This document shows positions 1 to 6,735 of a stretch of DNA of 64,000 nt, one piece after another (positions within the stretch are counted from its first letter, which is position 1; the number at the start of each line of letters is the position of its first letter). Position numbers and translations under genes: made by a program. This DNA comes from Allokutzneria sp. A3M-2-11 16 (GTDB taxonomy: Bacteria > Actinomycetota > Actinomycetes > Mycobacteriales > Pseudonocardiaceae). Location: positions 620,001 through 684,000 of the forward strand of contig NZ_JANAVO010000001.1 of NCBI RefSeq assembly GCF_024213555.1. Reading direction: 5' to 3'. The notes under the pieces are model-generated. The model saw only the letters and a program-made list of their open reading frames with translations, did not search any database and was not told where the DNA came from.

Positions 1-618
1 GGCCTTGCTCGCCCGGCTCCCCCGCGTCGCCCGCGCCAGCAGGTCGTCGACGGCGGAGTCCAGCTCCTCGTCCGGCACCACGCGGTTGATCAAGCCCCAC
101 TGCTCGGCGGTCGCGGCGTCGATCGGATTGCCGGTCAACGCCAGCTCCATCAGGCGCTTGCGGCCGATGGCGCGGGCAACCGGAACGGCGGGCGTGTGGC
201 AGAACCACCCGGCCTTCCCACCAGGCAGCGCGAACCCGGCCGAGGCGGCCGCGACGGCCAGATCGCAGGACGCGACGAGCTGGCACCCGGCAGCCGTGGC
301 CAGCGCGTGCACCCGCGCGATCACCACCTGCGGGATCGACTGGACGGTGCGCATCACCTCGGTGCACAGCTCCAGCAGCTCGCGCACGCCGTCGAGGTCG
401 CGCGCGGCCACGTCCGCGAAGTCGTGCCCGGCGGAGAAGACCTTGCCCGTCCCGGCGAGCACCACCCCGGTCGCGTCGGACTCCCCCGCCGCGCGGAACG
501 CGGTCAGCAGCTCGGTCAGGTGCTCGGCGGAGAGGGCGTTGCGGCGCTCCGGCCGATTCATCGTGATCCGAACGATGTCGTCCGCACGATCGACGAGGAG
601 ATTCCGGTACTCGACCAT
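1..618 (-). CDS. Enoyl-CoA hydratase/isomerase family protein (3' end outside window)
   Basis: Crotonase-fold enzyme acting on acyl-CoA thioesters. Translation from the ATG at 618 begins MVEYRNLLVDR and shows the family features in order: a TMNRPERRNAL segment near residue 20, the first oxyanion-hole region AGTGKVFSAGHDF near residues 65-75, and ATAAGCQLVASCDLAVA near 110-125, where the second oxyanion glycine lies. The C-terminal trimerisation helix would lie beyond base 1, so the gene is truncated by the window. It is divergent from the LysE gene, with 36 bp between the starts. Crotonase homologues differ widely in reaction (hydratase, isomerase, dehalogenase), and the substrate cannot be read from this fragment. 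Confidence 0.85.
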   Translation of the reverse strand, partial: MVEYRNLLVDRADDIVRITMNRPERRNALSAEHLTELLTAFRAAGESDATGVVLAGTGKVFSAGHDFADVAARDLDGVRELLELCTEVMRTVQSIPQVVIARVHALATAAGCQLVASCDLAVAAASAGFALPGGKAGWFCHTPAVPVARAIGRKRLMELALTGNPIDAATAEQWGLINRVVPDEELDSAVDDLLARATRGSRASKA

Positions 619-654
619 GGCCCGACCGTAGCGCCGCGGAGTTAGCCTGACGAG

Positions 655-1284
655 GTGCCGGACTTACTCATCCCCTTTTTGGCCGTCGTTGTTGTGCTGA
701 CGGTCACACCCGGTCCCGACATGGCCCTCGTGCTGCGCAACGGGGTGCGCGGCGGTACGGCCGCGGCGTGGTGGACCGGGCTCGGCTGCTGCGCGGGCAT
801 CGCGGTGCACGCGCTCGCGGCGGTGGTCGGTCTCTCCGCGCTCCTGGCGGCGTCGGCGACCGCGTTCACCGTGGTGAAGCTCGCGGGCGCGGCCTACCTG
901 GTGTGGCTCGGCGTGCAGGCGCTCTGGGCGGCCCGGCACGGCCTGCGGGACGCTCCGGCGTCCTTGACGGATGCCGTCAAGGAGCCGATGGCGCGCGACG
1001 CCGCCTTCCGCCAGGGCGTGCTGAGCAACATCCTCAACCCCAAGATCGCCCTGCTGTTCCTGACCCTGCTGCCGCAGTTCGTGGCCGCGGGCGAGTCCCG
1101 CATGGCGACCTCCGCGGTACTGGCCGCCGTCTTCCTGGCCCTCGCCGTCGCGTGGTGGACCGTCTTCTCCGTCCTCATCGGCAAGCTGGGCCGTACCCTC
1201 TCCCGCCCGCGCGTCAAGCTCACCCTCGAACGCCTCACCGGCGCGGTCCTCGTCGCCCTCGGCCTCCGCGTGGCCCTCGACTGA
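655..1284 (+). CDS. LysE/RhtB family amino acid exporter
   Basis: A 209-residue integral membrane protein of the LysE/RhtB translocator superfamily, which exports amino acids or related small molecules. Seen: the N-terminal helix followed by the family signature VTPGPDMALVLRNG (residues about 17-30), a GLGCCAGIAVHALAAVVGL helix, the conserved QGVLSNILNPKIALLFL segment in the middle, and two C-terminal hydrophobic helices. The length matches the family (about 200-210). The start is the GTG at 655. The gene ends 155 bp before the converging AraC-type gene, and a palindromic element fills that gap. The exported compound is not determinable. Confidence 0.9.
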   Translation: MPDLLIPFLAVVVVLTVTPGPDMALVLRNGVRGGTAAAWWTGLGCCAGIAVHALAAVVGLSALLAASATAFTVVKLAGAAYLVWLGVQALWAARHGLRDAPASLTDAVKEPMARDAAFRQGVLSNILNPKIALLFLTLLPQFVAAGESRMATSAVLAAVFLALAVAWWTVFSVLIGKLGRTLSRPRVKLTLERLTGAVLVALGLRVALD

Positions 1285-1311
1285 CCCACATTTCCGCCGG
1301 GTGGTTGGGGC

Positions 1312-1419
1312 GTCTTCAAGTACCCCCAACCCACCCCCCAGCGGTCGCAAACCGCTACTAACCCCGGGGTTAGTAGCAGTTAGCGACTTTCGTGGGCCGG
1401 GTTCGCTGTACTTGAAGAC
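1312..1419. repeat. Palindromic intergenic element, copy A (108 bp)
   Basis: Ends in perfect 12-bp inverted arms GTCTTCAAGTAC (1312-1323) and GTACTTGAAGAC (1408-1419). The interior is a looser palindrome with a CTACTAACCCCGGGGTTAGTAG hairpin broken across 1354-1376. Two further copies with the same tips lie at 29927-30045 and 54204-54325. This copy sits between the convergent LysE and AraC genes, where it could act as a bidirectional terminator, but its recurrence suggests a dispersed element. Confidence 0.8.
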
Positions 1420-1439
1420 GTACGAACCTCGGCGGAGTG

Positions 1440-2393
1440 CTACGGGGTGTGGAAGGTGCGGCGGTACGCGCCGGGGGTCACACCGAGGGCGGAGTGCATG
1501 CGGCGGCGGAGGTTCGCGGCGGTGCCGAGGCCGCAACGGTCGGCCACGCGGTCGACGGACAGGTCGGTGGTCTCCAGCAGGCGTTGGGCGTGGCGAATCC
1601 GTTGTGCCAGTAGCCACTTCCCCGGCGTGGTGCCCATCGCCGAGGTGAACGCCCGGTGGAAGTTCCGCTCGCTCATCCCCGCGTGTGCGGCCAGGTCACC
1701 CACTCCGAGCGGCGACTCCAGGCGGGCGCTCGCCCAGTCCACTGTGGACCCAATGCCCGCCTGGGCCGGACGCGGCGGCACGGGTGCGTCGATGTACTGG
1801 CGCTGATCACCTTCGCGCGCGGGCGGCATGACCAACCGGCGGGCGAGCGCGGTCGCCACCGAAGCCCCCAGCGCCCGCCGCACCAGGTGCAGGCAGAGAT
1901 CCACTCCGCCGACCACTCCCGCCGACGTCAGCACCGTGCCGTCATCGGTGAAGAGCACATCGCCGCGGATCTCCGCGCGCGGAGCCGCGACGGCCAGCTG
2001 CGGCAGCAACCGCCAGTGCGTCGTCGCGGGCCGACCGTCGAGCAGCCCAGCCGCGGCGGCGGTGAATGCGCCGGAGCACAACGTCGCGATCACACCGTCA
2101 TACGCACGGAGCGCGCGGATCACCGACTGCGGCACAGGCGCAAGCGGCTCATAACGGCCCGGCAGCACGACCAGATCGCAGTCCGCCAGACCGCTCAACC
2201 CATGGGTGGGCACAAGTGCCCCGACAGGGCGCAGGGCCACGGAAGCCTTGCGGGGCGCGCAGATCCGCAGCTCGAAGGGCCCTCCGGAGGCAGCGATATT
2301 TGCCAGGGGCATATCGACGCTCCACACCTCGGCGGTCACGGCGACATCGAAGGACCGGGTGTCCGGCAGGGCGAGCAGTCCGACAGTGCGCAT
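1440..2393 (-). CDS. GlxA-family transcriptional regulator (DJ-1/PfpI domain plus AraC-type HTH)
   Basis: A 317-residue regulator with an N-terminal DJ-1/PfpI-like sensor domain (residues 1 to about 190) and a C-terminal AraC/XylS DNA-binding domain with two helix-turn-helix units. The sensor part shows the family nucleophile-elbow region ATLCSGAFTAAAAGLL, in which Cys takes the usual place, and the following THW motif. The AraC part contains MSERNFHRAFTSAMGTTPGKWLLAQR and ends GVTPGAYRRTF, the usual family ending. The ATG at 2393 is chosen because the PfpI domain starts directly there; the frame stays open further upstream. It is divergent from the isochorismatase by 72 bp, a common arrangement for this family and its target. 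Confidence 0.88.
   Translation of the reverse strand: MRTVGLLALPDTRSFDVAVTAEVWSVDMPLANIAASGGPFELRICAPRKASVALRPVGALVPTHGLSGLADCDLVVLPGRYEPLAPVPQSVIRALRAYDGVIATLCSGAFTAAAAGLLDGRPATTHWRLLPQLAVAAPRAEIRGDVLFTDDGTVLTSAGVVGGVDLCLHLVRRALGASVATALARRLVMPPAREGDQRQYIDAPVPPRPAQAGIGSTVDWASARLESPLGVGDLAAHAGMSERNFHRAFTSAMGTTPGKWLLAQRIRHAQRLLETTDLSVDRVADRCGLGTAANLRRRMHSALGVTPGAYRRTFHTP
1738..1750. repeat. Palindrome GTCCACWGTGGAC, copy 1 (in the AraC-type gene)
   Basis: GTCCACTGTGGAC; coding strand reads TCC ACA GTG GAC (Ser-Thr-Val-Asp) in GIGSTVDWAS. Confidence 0.8.
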
Positions 2394-2465
2394 GGCAGGA
2401 AAGTACTCCTTCGTGCCAGTTCTGCCACTCCCTTCCGCGCACACCCGACGGGCAGGCTCCACGGC
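2394..2465. promoter_or_regulatory. Shared divergent control region, AraC-type regulator / isochorismatase
   Basis: This 72-bp gap must hold the promoters of both divergent genes. It contains TGCCAGTTCTGCCA (from about 2416), a direct repeat of TGCCA that forms an inverted repeat with the TGGCA over the regulator start codon; this is a candidate operator. The minus strand has GAAGGAG as ribosome-binding site for the regulator. No convincing -35/-10 pair was identified. Confidence 0.35.
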
Positions 2466-3011
2466 ATGACAACAGCTCTGATCGTGATCGACGTGCAGCG
2501 CGGGTTCGACGACGCCGAGTTCTGGGGCAAGCGCAACAACCCTGACGCCGAGGCGAACATCCGCCTGCTCATCGAGGCGTGGCAGCGCGACGGCGCACCG
2601 ATCGTCTTCGTGCGGCACAACTCGAAAAGGCCCGATTCGCCGCTGCGCCCCGGCCAGGAGGGCAACGAGTTCAAACCCGAACTCGACGGCATCACGCCGC
2701 AGCTCGTGATCAACAAGAGCGTGCACTCCGCCTTCCACGGCGAGGAGGACCTGCACGCGTGGCTCCAAGAACGCGGCATCACCGAGCTCGTCACCTGCGG
2801 CATCCAGACCAACCGCTGCGTGGAGACCACGACGCGCGTCGGCGGGGACCTCGGCTACGAGATCAAGTACGTCCTCGACGCCACCTTCACCTTCGACGAG
2901 ACCGCGCAGGACGGATCGGTCGTCACGGCGGACGAGATCGCCCGCGTGGTCGCGGTGAACCTGCACGACAACTTCGCCGAGGTGACCAGCACGCGCGCCG
3001 TCCTTACCTGA
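2466..3011 (+). CDS. Isochorismatase-family cysteine hydrolase
   Basis: A 181-residue alpha/beta cysteine hydrolase of the isochorismatase/nicotinamidase superfamily. The catalytic triad positions are visible: Asp in LIVIDVQRGF (residue 9), Lys in INKSVHSAF (near 80), and Cys in GIQTNRCVETTTR (near 118), with the cis-peptide region just before the Cys. Length is typical. The ATG at 2466 begins the first strand directly. It is transcribed away from the GlxA-type regulator, so regulation by that neighbour is likely. The substrate could be a small amide, such as a ureido or carbamoyl compound. Confidence 0.88.
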   Translation: MTTALIVIDVQRGFDDAEFWGKRNNPDAEANIRLLIEAWQRDGAPIVFVRHNSKRPDSPLRPGQEGNEFKPELDGITPQLVINKSVHSAFHGEEDLHAWLQERGITELVTCGIQTNRCVETTTRVGGDLGYEIKYVLDATFTFDETAQDGSVVTADEIARVVAVNLHDNFAEVTSTRAVLT

Positions 3012-3053
3012 GAGGTAATCGATTCGGCGCGCTCGACCGACTAGAAATGAGGC

Positions 3054-3470
3054 ATGTCAACACGCGAGACGGTGATGGAACTGCTGCGGCGGATCGGCGA
3101 GGGCGACCCCGAGCGGATCGCGGAACTCTATGCGCCACAAGGCGATTGGAAACTCGACTGGCCCGAGTCGGAGCACGGGCGCGCCGAAACCCCGTGGATC
3201 CGGCACAGGTCCACGCGCGCCGACGCGGCCGCTCACTTCCGCGAGATCGGCGAGAACCACGTGCCCGGCGAAGCCGCGACGGAGATCGAACGCATCCTCG
3301 TCGACGGCGACGACGCCGTGGTGCTGGGCGAGATCCGGCAGACCGCGAAGTCCACCGGGCGGGCCTACCGAGCCCGCTTCGCCCTGCACCTCACGGTCGA
3401 GGACGGACTGGTCACGCGGCACCACGTCTACGAGGACAGCCTCGCCGTGGCACAGGCGTTCCAGCGCTGA
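3054..3470 (+). CDS. SnoaL-like / NTF2-fold protein
   Basis: A 138-residue protein with the pattern of SnoaL-like polyketide-cyclase/ketosteroid-isomerase (NTF2) folds: an N-terminal helix STRETVMELLRRIGEGDPERIAELY, then W, P and H residues typical of the pocket (GDWKLDWPESE), the strand VDGDDAVVLGEIRQT and the closing strands FALHLTVEDGLVTRHHVYED. Proteins of this fold bind or isomerise small hydrophobic ligands, but many have no known reaction. It lies 42 bp after the isochorismatase in the same direction and may be cotranscribed with it. It converges on ehuA with a 6-bp gap. Confidence 0.75.
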   Translation: MSTRETVMELLRRIGEGDPERIAELYAPQGDWKLDWPESEHGRAETPWIRHRSTRADAAAHFREIGENHVPGEAATEIERILVDGDDAVVLGEIRQTAKSTGRAYRARFALHLTVEDGLVTRHHVYEDSLAVAQAFQR

Positions 3471-3476
3471 GAAGTC

Positions 3477-4292
3477 CTAGGACTCCTCCAGCACGGACTG
3501 CAGGAACGACCGCGTCCGCTCGTGTTCGGGCGAGTCGAACATCTGCTCCGGCGGCGCGGCCTCGATGATCTTGCCCTCGCAGAACATCAGCACGCGGTGC
3601 GAGATGTCCCTGGCGAACTTCATCGCGTGGGTCACGCACAGCATGGTGACGTCGGTGGTCTTGGCGACATCGCGCAGCACGTCGAGCACCCCGGCGGCCA
3701 GCTCCGGGTCCAGCGCCGAGGTCACCTCGTCCAGCAGCAGCACGTCCGGCTGCATCGCCAGCGCGCGGGCGATCGCCACCCGCTGCTGCTGGCCGCCGGA
3801 GAGCTGCGAGGGATACGAGTCGATCTTGTGATCCAGGCCCACCATCGCCAGCAGGCCGAGCGCGCGCTCCTCGGCCTCCTCTTTGGACAGTCCGAGCACG
3901 TGCACGGGCGCCTCGGTGACGTTGCGCAGCACCCGCATGTTCGGGAAGAGGTTGAAGGACTGGAAAACCATGGTGATGCGCTGGCGCACCTTGCGGATGT
4001 GCGCCTCGCTCGCCTCCACCAGCCGCCCGCCGCGCTCCTCGTGGTGGAGGTAGTCCTCGCCAACGCGGATGGTGCCGGTGTCCGGCTGCATCAGCGTCAT
4101 CAGCATCCGCAGGATCGTGGTCTTGCCGGAACCGCTCGGCCCGATCAGCGTGACCCGCTCCCCCGCGCCCATCGCGAAGCAGAGGTCGTTGAGCACCACG
4201 TTGTCACCGAAGCGCTTGGTCACCTTGTCGAAGTGGATGAACTGCCCGTCCTTGCGCGAGGTCAGGGCCGCCTCTGTTGCCGACTGACTCAT
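3477..4292 (-). CDS. ehuA: Polar amino acid / ectoine-type ABC transporter ATP-binding protein
   Basis: ATPase subunit of an importer. Seen: Walker A GPSGSGKTT, Q-loop VFQSFNLFPNM, ABC signature LSGGQQQRVAIARAL, Walker B DVLLLDEVTSALDP, and a switch His in CVTHAMKFARDI. The last few of these closely resemble EhuA proteins as I remember them. The frame is open to a TTG at 4316, but the ATG at 4292 has AAGGA about 10 bases upstream and gives the usual N-terminus, so it is used. Last gene of a four-gene minus-strand set (binding protein, two permeases, ATPase). The ehu naming rests on sequence resemblance; a general polar amino acid transporter is the alternative. Confidence 0.8.
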   Translation of the reverse strand: MSQSATEAALTSRKDGQFIHFDKVTKRFGDNVVLNDLCFAMGAGERVTLIGPSGSGKTTILRMLMTLMQPDTGTIRVGEDYLHHEERGGRLVEASEAHIRKVRQRITMVFQSFNLFPNMRVLRNVTEAPVHVLGLSKEEAEERALGLLAMVGLDHKIDSYPSQLSGGQQQRVAIARALAMQPDVLLLDEVTSALDPELAAGVLDVLRDVAKTTDVTMLCVTHAMKFARDISHRVLMFCEGKIIEAAPPEQMFDSPEHERTRSFLQSVLEES

Positions 4293-4319
4293 GAGCTTGA
4301 GGTCCTTTCCTAGCAAGGG

Positions 4320-4985
4320 TCACACGGGCCGGGGAGCGGGAACCAGGCGTCGCTCCATCCGGCGCACCAGCCACGCGGTCGGCAGGCTCAGCGCCAGGAA
4401 GAGCACGCCGATGATGGTGACCGGCTCCAGGTAGCGGTAGTTCTCCGCGCCGAGCTGCCTGGCGACGGAGAGCAGCTCCATCACCGTGATCACGGTGAGC
4501 TGCGGGGTCTCCTTGAACATCGCGATCGCGTAGTTGCCCAGCGCCGGGATCGACGGCGGCACCGCCTGCGGCAGGATGACGCTCGTCCACACCCGCCGCG
4601 CGGGCAGGTTGAGCGCCTTCGCCGCCTCCCACTGCCCGGCGGGCACGCCCTCGATGCCGGAGCGGTACACCTCCGAGGTGTAGGTGGCGTAGTGCAGGCC
4701 GAGCCCGATCACACCGGTCATGAAGGCGGACAGCTCGATCCCGGCCTGCGGCAGCACGAAGAACAGCACGAACAGCTGCACCAGCAACGGGGTCGAGCGG
4801 ATGAACTCGACAAGGATCTCGGTGGGGATGGCGATCCACCGCGACGAGCTCCGCCGCAGCACGGTGAAGATCAGGCCCAGCACCAACGCGATCGCGGTAC
4901 CGGCCAGCGTCGCGAGCACGGTCACACCGAGCCCGTCGAGCAGCTGCGGCAGGGTTTCCCAGGCGTAGCCCCAGTCCCACGTCAT
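4320..4985 (-). CDS. ehuD: ABC transporter permease, EhuD-like
   Basis: A 221-residue His/Glu/Gln/Arg/opine-type permease. It has about five hydrophobic segments, the family EFIRSTPLLVQLFVLFF stretch after the first two helices, and the EAA loop in GQWEAAKALNLPARRVWTSVILPQA that docks on the ATPase. The start codon overlaps the stop of the preceding permease as ATGA (4982-4985), indicating translational coupling. Its partner is the EhuC-like permease; together they would form the heterodimeric channel for the substrate delivered by the lipoprotein. Confidence 0.8.
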   Translation of the reverse strand: MTWDWGYAWETLPQLLDGLGVTVLATLAGTAIALVLGLIFTVLRRSSSRWIAIPTEILVEFIRSTPLLVQLFVLFFVLPQAGIELSAFMTGVIGLGLHYATYTSEVYRSGIEGVPAGQWEAAKALNLPARRVWTSVILPQAVPPSIPALGNYAIAMFKETPQLTVITVMELLSVARQLGAENYRYLEPVTIIGVLFLALSLPTAWLVRRMERRLVPAPRPV

Positions 4986-5674
4986 GCGGACTTCACCCCC
5001 TTGATGCGCGCGAAGAATCCCGGAGTAGGCGGTCTGCCAAGGGATTTCGCCACGCGGCGCTCGATCAGTCGCACGATGGTCGTGAAGATCACCGCGAGGA
5101 CCGCGTACAGGATCAGCAGCGCGGTGAACACCGACGCGGAGTCGCCGGTGGCGTTGCGCACGATCTGCCCGGCGAAGGTCAGGTCGGGGATCAGCACGAT
5201 GTACGCGACCGACGTGCCCTTCAGCAGCTCGATGAGCAGGTTGCCGAACGGCGGCAGCATGCGCGCGATCGCCTGCGGCAGAACGACAAGACGCATCCGC
5301 TGGGCCCTGGTGAAGTTCAGCGCGACCGCTGCCTCGATCTGCGCGACCGGGACCGCGACGATGCCGCCGCGCACGACCTCCGCCCCGTACGCGCCGATGT
5401 TCAGCGCCAGCGCGAGGATGCCCGCCCACATCGGGTCGAGCTGCCAGCCCGCGTAGGGCAGCGCGAAGACGAACCAGAACAGCAGCACCAGCGCGGAGAT
5501 CCCGCGGAAGAGCTCGATGTAGCACCGGCCCGCCCCGCGCACCACGATGTTCGGGCTGCACGTCGCGATGCCCGCCGCGAAGGAGAACACCAGGCCGAGC
5601 GCCGCCGCTCCGATGGTGAGCTGCAACGTGGTCAGCAAACCCTCTAGCAGGTAGGCGAAAAGCTGGGGAGACAT
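4982..5674 (-). CDS. ehuC: ABC transporter permease, EhuC-like
   Basis: A 230-residue permease of the same family as its neighbour, with the ELFRGISALVLLFWFVFALP segment and an EAA loop VAQIEAAVALNFTRAQRMRLVVLPQA. The ATG at 5674 is preferred over the GTG two codons upstream because AGGTGA lies six bases before it. The gene starts 12 bp after the binding-protein stop and overlaps the next permease by four bases. It is part of a tight operon. Confidence 0.8.
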   Translation of the reverse strand: MSPQLFAYLLEGLLTTLQLTIGAAALGLVFSFAAGIATCSPNIVVRGAGRCYIELFRGISALVLLFWFVFALPYAGWQLDPMWAGILALALNIGAYGAEVVRGGIVAVPVAQIEAAVALNFTRAQRMRLVVLPQAIARMLPPFGNLLIELLKGTSVAYIVLIPDLTFAGQIVRNATGDSASVFTALLILYAVLAVIFTTIVRLIERRVAKSLGRPPTPGFFARIKGVKSA

Positions 5675-5686
5675 GATCACCTCAAC

Positions 5687-6586
5687 TCAAGAGCTGGTGT
5701 CGGTGCACAGCTCGGTGGCGGTCAGGGTGGTCATCTCGGACTCGGTGAAGCCGAACGGGCGCACCGTCGACAGCAGCTCACCGTTGGCCCGCATGAGGTT
5801 GAGCTCGACGTTGAACGCGTCCCGGAAAATCCTCTGGTCACGCCGGAAACCGAACGCGCCGCAGCCGAGCTTGCGCTTGCCGCCGATCACCGGGACGTAG
5901 GTCGGGGTCAGCTCCAGCGGTGCGTCCGGACGCTTGGAAAGGGCGTCCCGCAAGGAGATCGCGGTCAGCGAGAAGGCGTCCGCGCGGTTGGCGAGGATGC
6001 CGTCCAACCCGCTGAAGACGCTGTCGAAGATGACCGCGCGGTCCATCAGGCCGAGATCGGTCGCGTAGCTGATGTTCGCGCTGCCGGTGAGCAGACCAAC
6101 GCGAATGTCTTTCCTGGCAACGATGTCGTCGAGGGTCCTGATCCCCTTGGGGTTGCCCTTCGGCACCATCAGCGACTCGGGCGCCTGGTACTCCGGATCG
6201 GAGAACAGGATCTGCTCGCACCGCGCGGGGGTGACGAACATGCCCGCGGCGATGACGTCGAACACGCCGACCTGGAGCGCCGGGATCAGCGCGCCGAAGT
6301 CGGTGATCCGCGGGTTCATCCGCTCGACACCCAAGCGCTGGAAGACGATCCGCGCCAGCTCGGGCGCTTCGCCGGTGATCCGTCCGGCCCGGTCGACGAA
6401 GCCGTACGGGGCCTCGTTGGCGATCCCGATGTTGACCTCACCGCGGTCGCGAATCCGGCTGAGCAGGTCGCCGCCCGCCTCCTGCGCGGTCAGATCGACT
6501 GTGCTGCAAGAGGAAACGGCCATCCCGAGCGCGCCGGCCGCAGTGCCCATGAGGAAGTTCCGTCTGGAGACGTGCGCGGCACACAC
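5687..6586 (-). CDS. ehuB: Substrate-binding lipoprotein of the ehu-like transporter
   Basis: A 299-residue periplasmic-type binding protein (family 3 solute-binding). The N-terminus has a twin-arginine motif RRNFLMG followed by a hydrophobic stretch and the lipobox-like AVSSC, so it is probably a Tat-exported lipoprotein anchored outside the membrane. Mature features recall EhuB: VNIGIANEAPYGFVDRAG, GEAPELARIVFQRLG, and FDVIAAGMFVTPARC. The GTG at 6586 is chosen because AAGGAGT sits eight bases upstream; the frame extends 19 codons further without a good site. First gene of the importer operon; ectoine or hydroxyectoine is the inferred substrate. Confidence 0.8.
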   Translation of the reverse strand: MCAAHVSRRNFLMGTAAGALGMAVSSCSTVDLTAQEAGGDLLSRIRDRGEVNIGIANEAPYGFVDRAGRITGEAPELARIVFQRLGVERMNPRITDFGALIPALQVGVFDVIAAGMFVTPARCEQILFSDPEYQAPESLMVPKGNPKGIRTLDDIVARKDIRVGLLTGSANISYATDLGLMDRAVIFDSVFSGLDGILANRADAFSLTAISLRDALSKRPDAPLELTPTYVPVIGGKRKLGCGAFGFRRDQRIFRDAFNVELNLMRANGELLSTVRPFGFTESEMTTLTATELCTDTSS

Positions 6587-6624
6587 GAGGGGCGACTCCT
6601 TGCCTCGGCAACAGAACCCGGCGA

Positions 6625-6653
6625 ACGGTAGGTGCGGCGCCACACGGGGTCAA
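6625..6653 (-). promoter_or_regulatory. Sigma-70-type promoter of the ehu-like operon
   Basis: On the minus strand TTGACC (6653-6648) is followed after exactly 17 bases by TACCGT (6630-6625), a TAnnnT -10. A start point about seven bases on would give a 5' leader of roughly 30 bases carrying the AAGGAGT ribosome-binding site of ehuB. Spacing and position are good; the call is from sequence only. Confidence 0.55.
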
Positions 6654-6735
6654 AGGGTCCGTTGTGGACAGCCGCGTTCGCCGCCGCGGGTGTACCCCCC
6701 TTTCCCCCGGTCAAACCGCGAGTTCTATGCGAAGG

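Noticed and set aside
664-1617. A 317-codon minus-strand frame opposite the LysE gene
   Set aside because: It crosses the LysE gene and the intergenic palindrome and encodes only low-complexity Arg/Gly-rich text.
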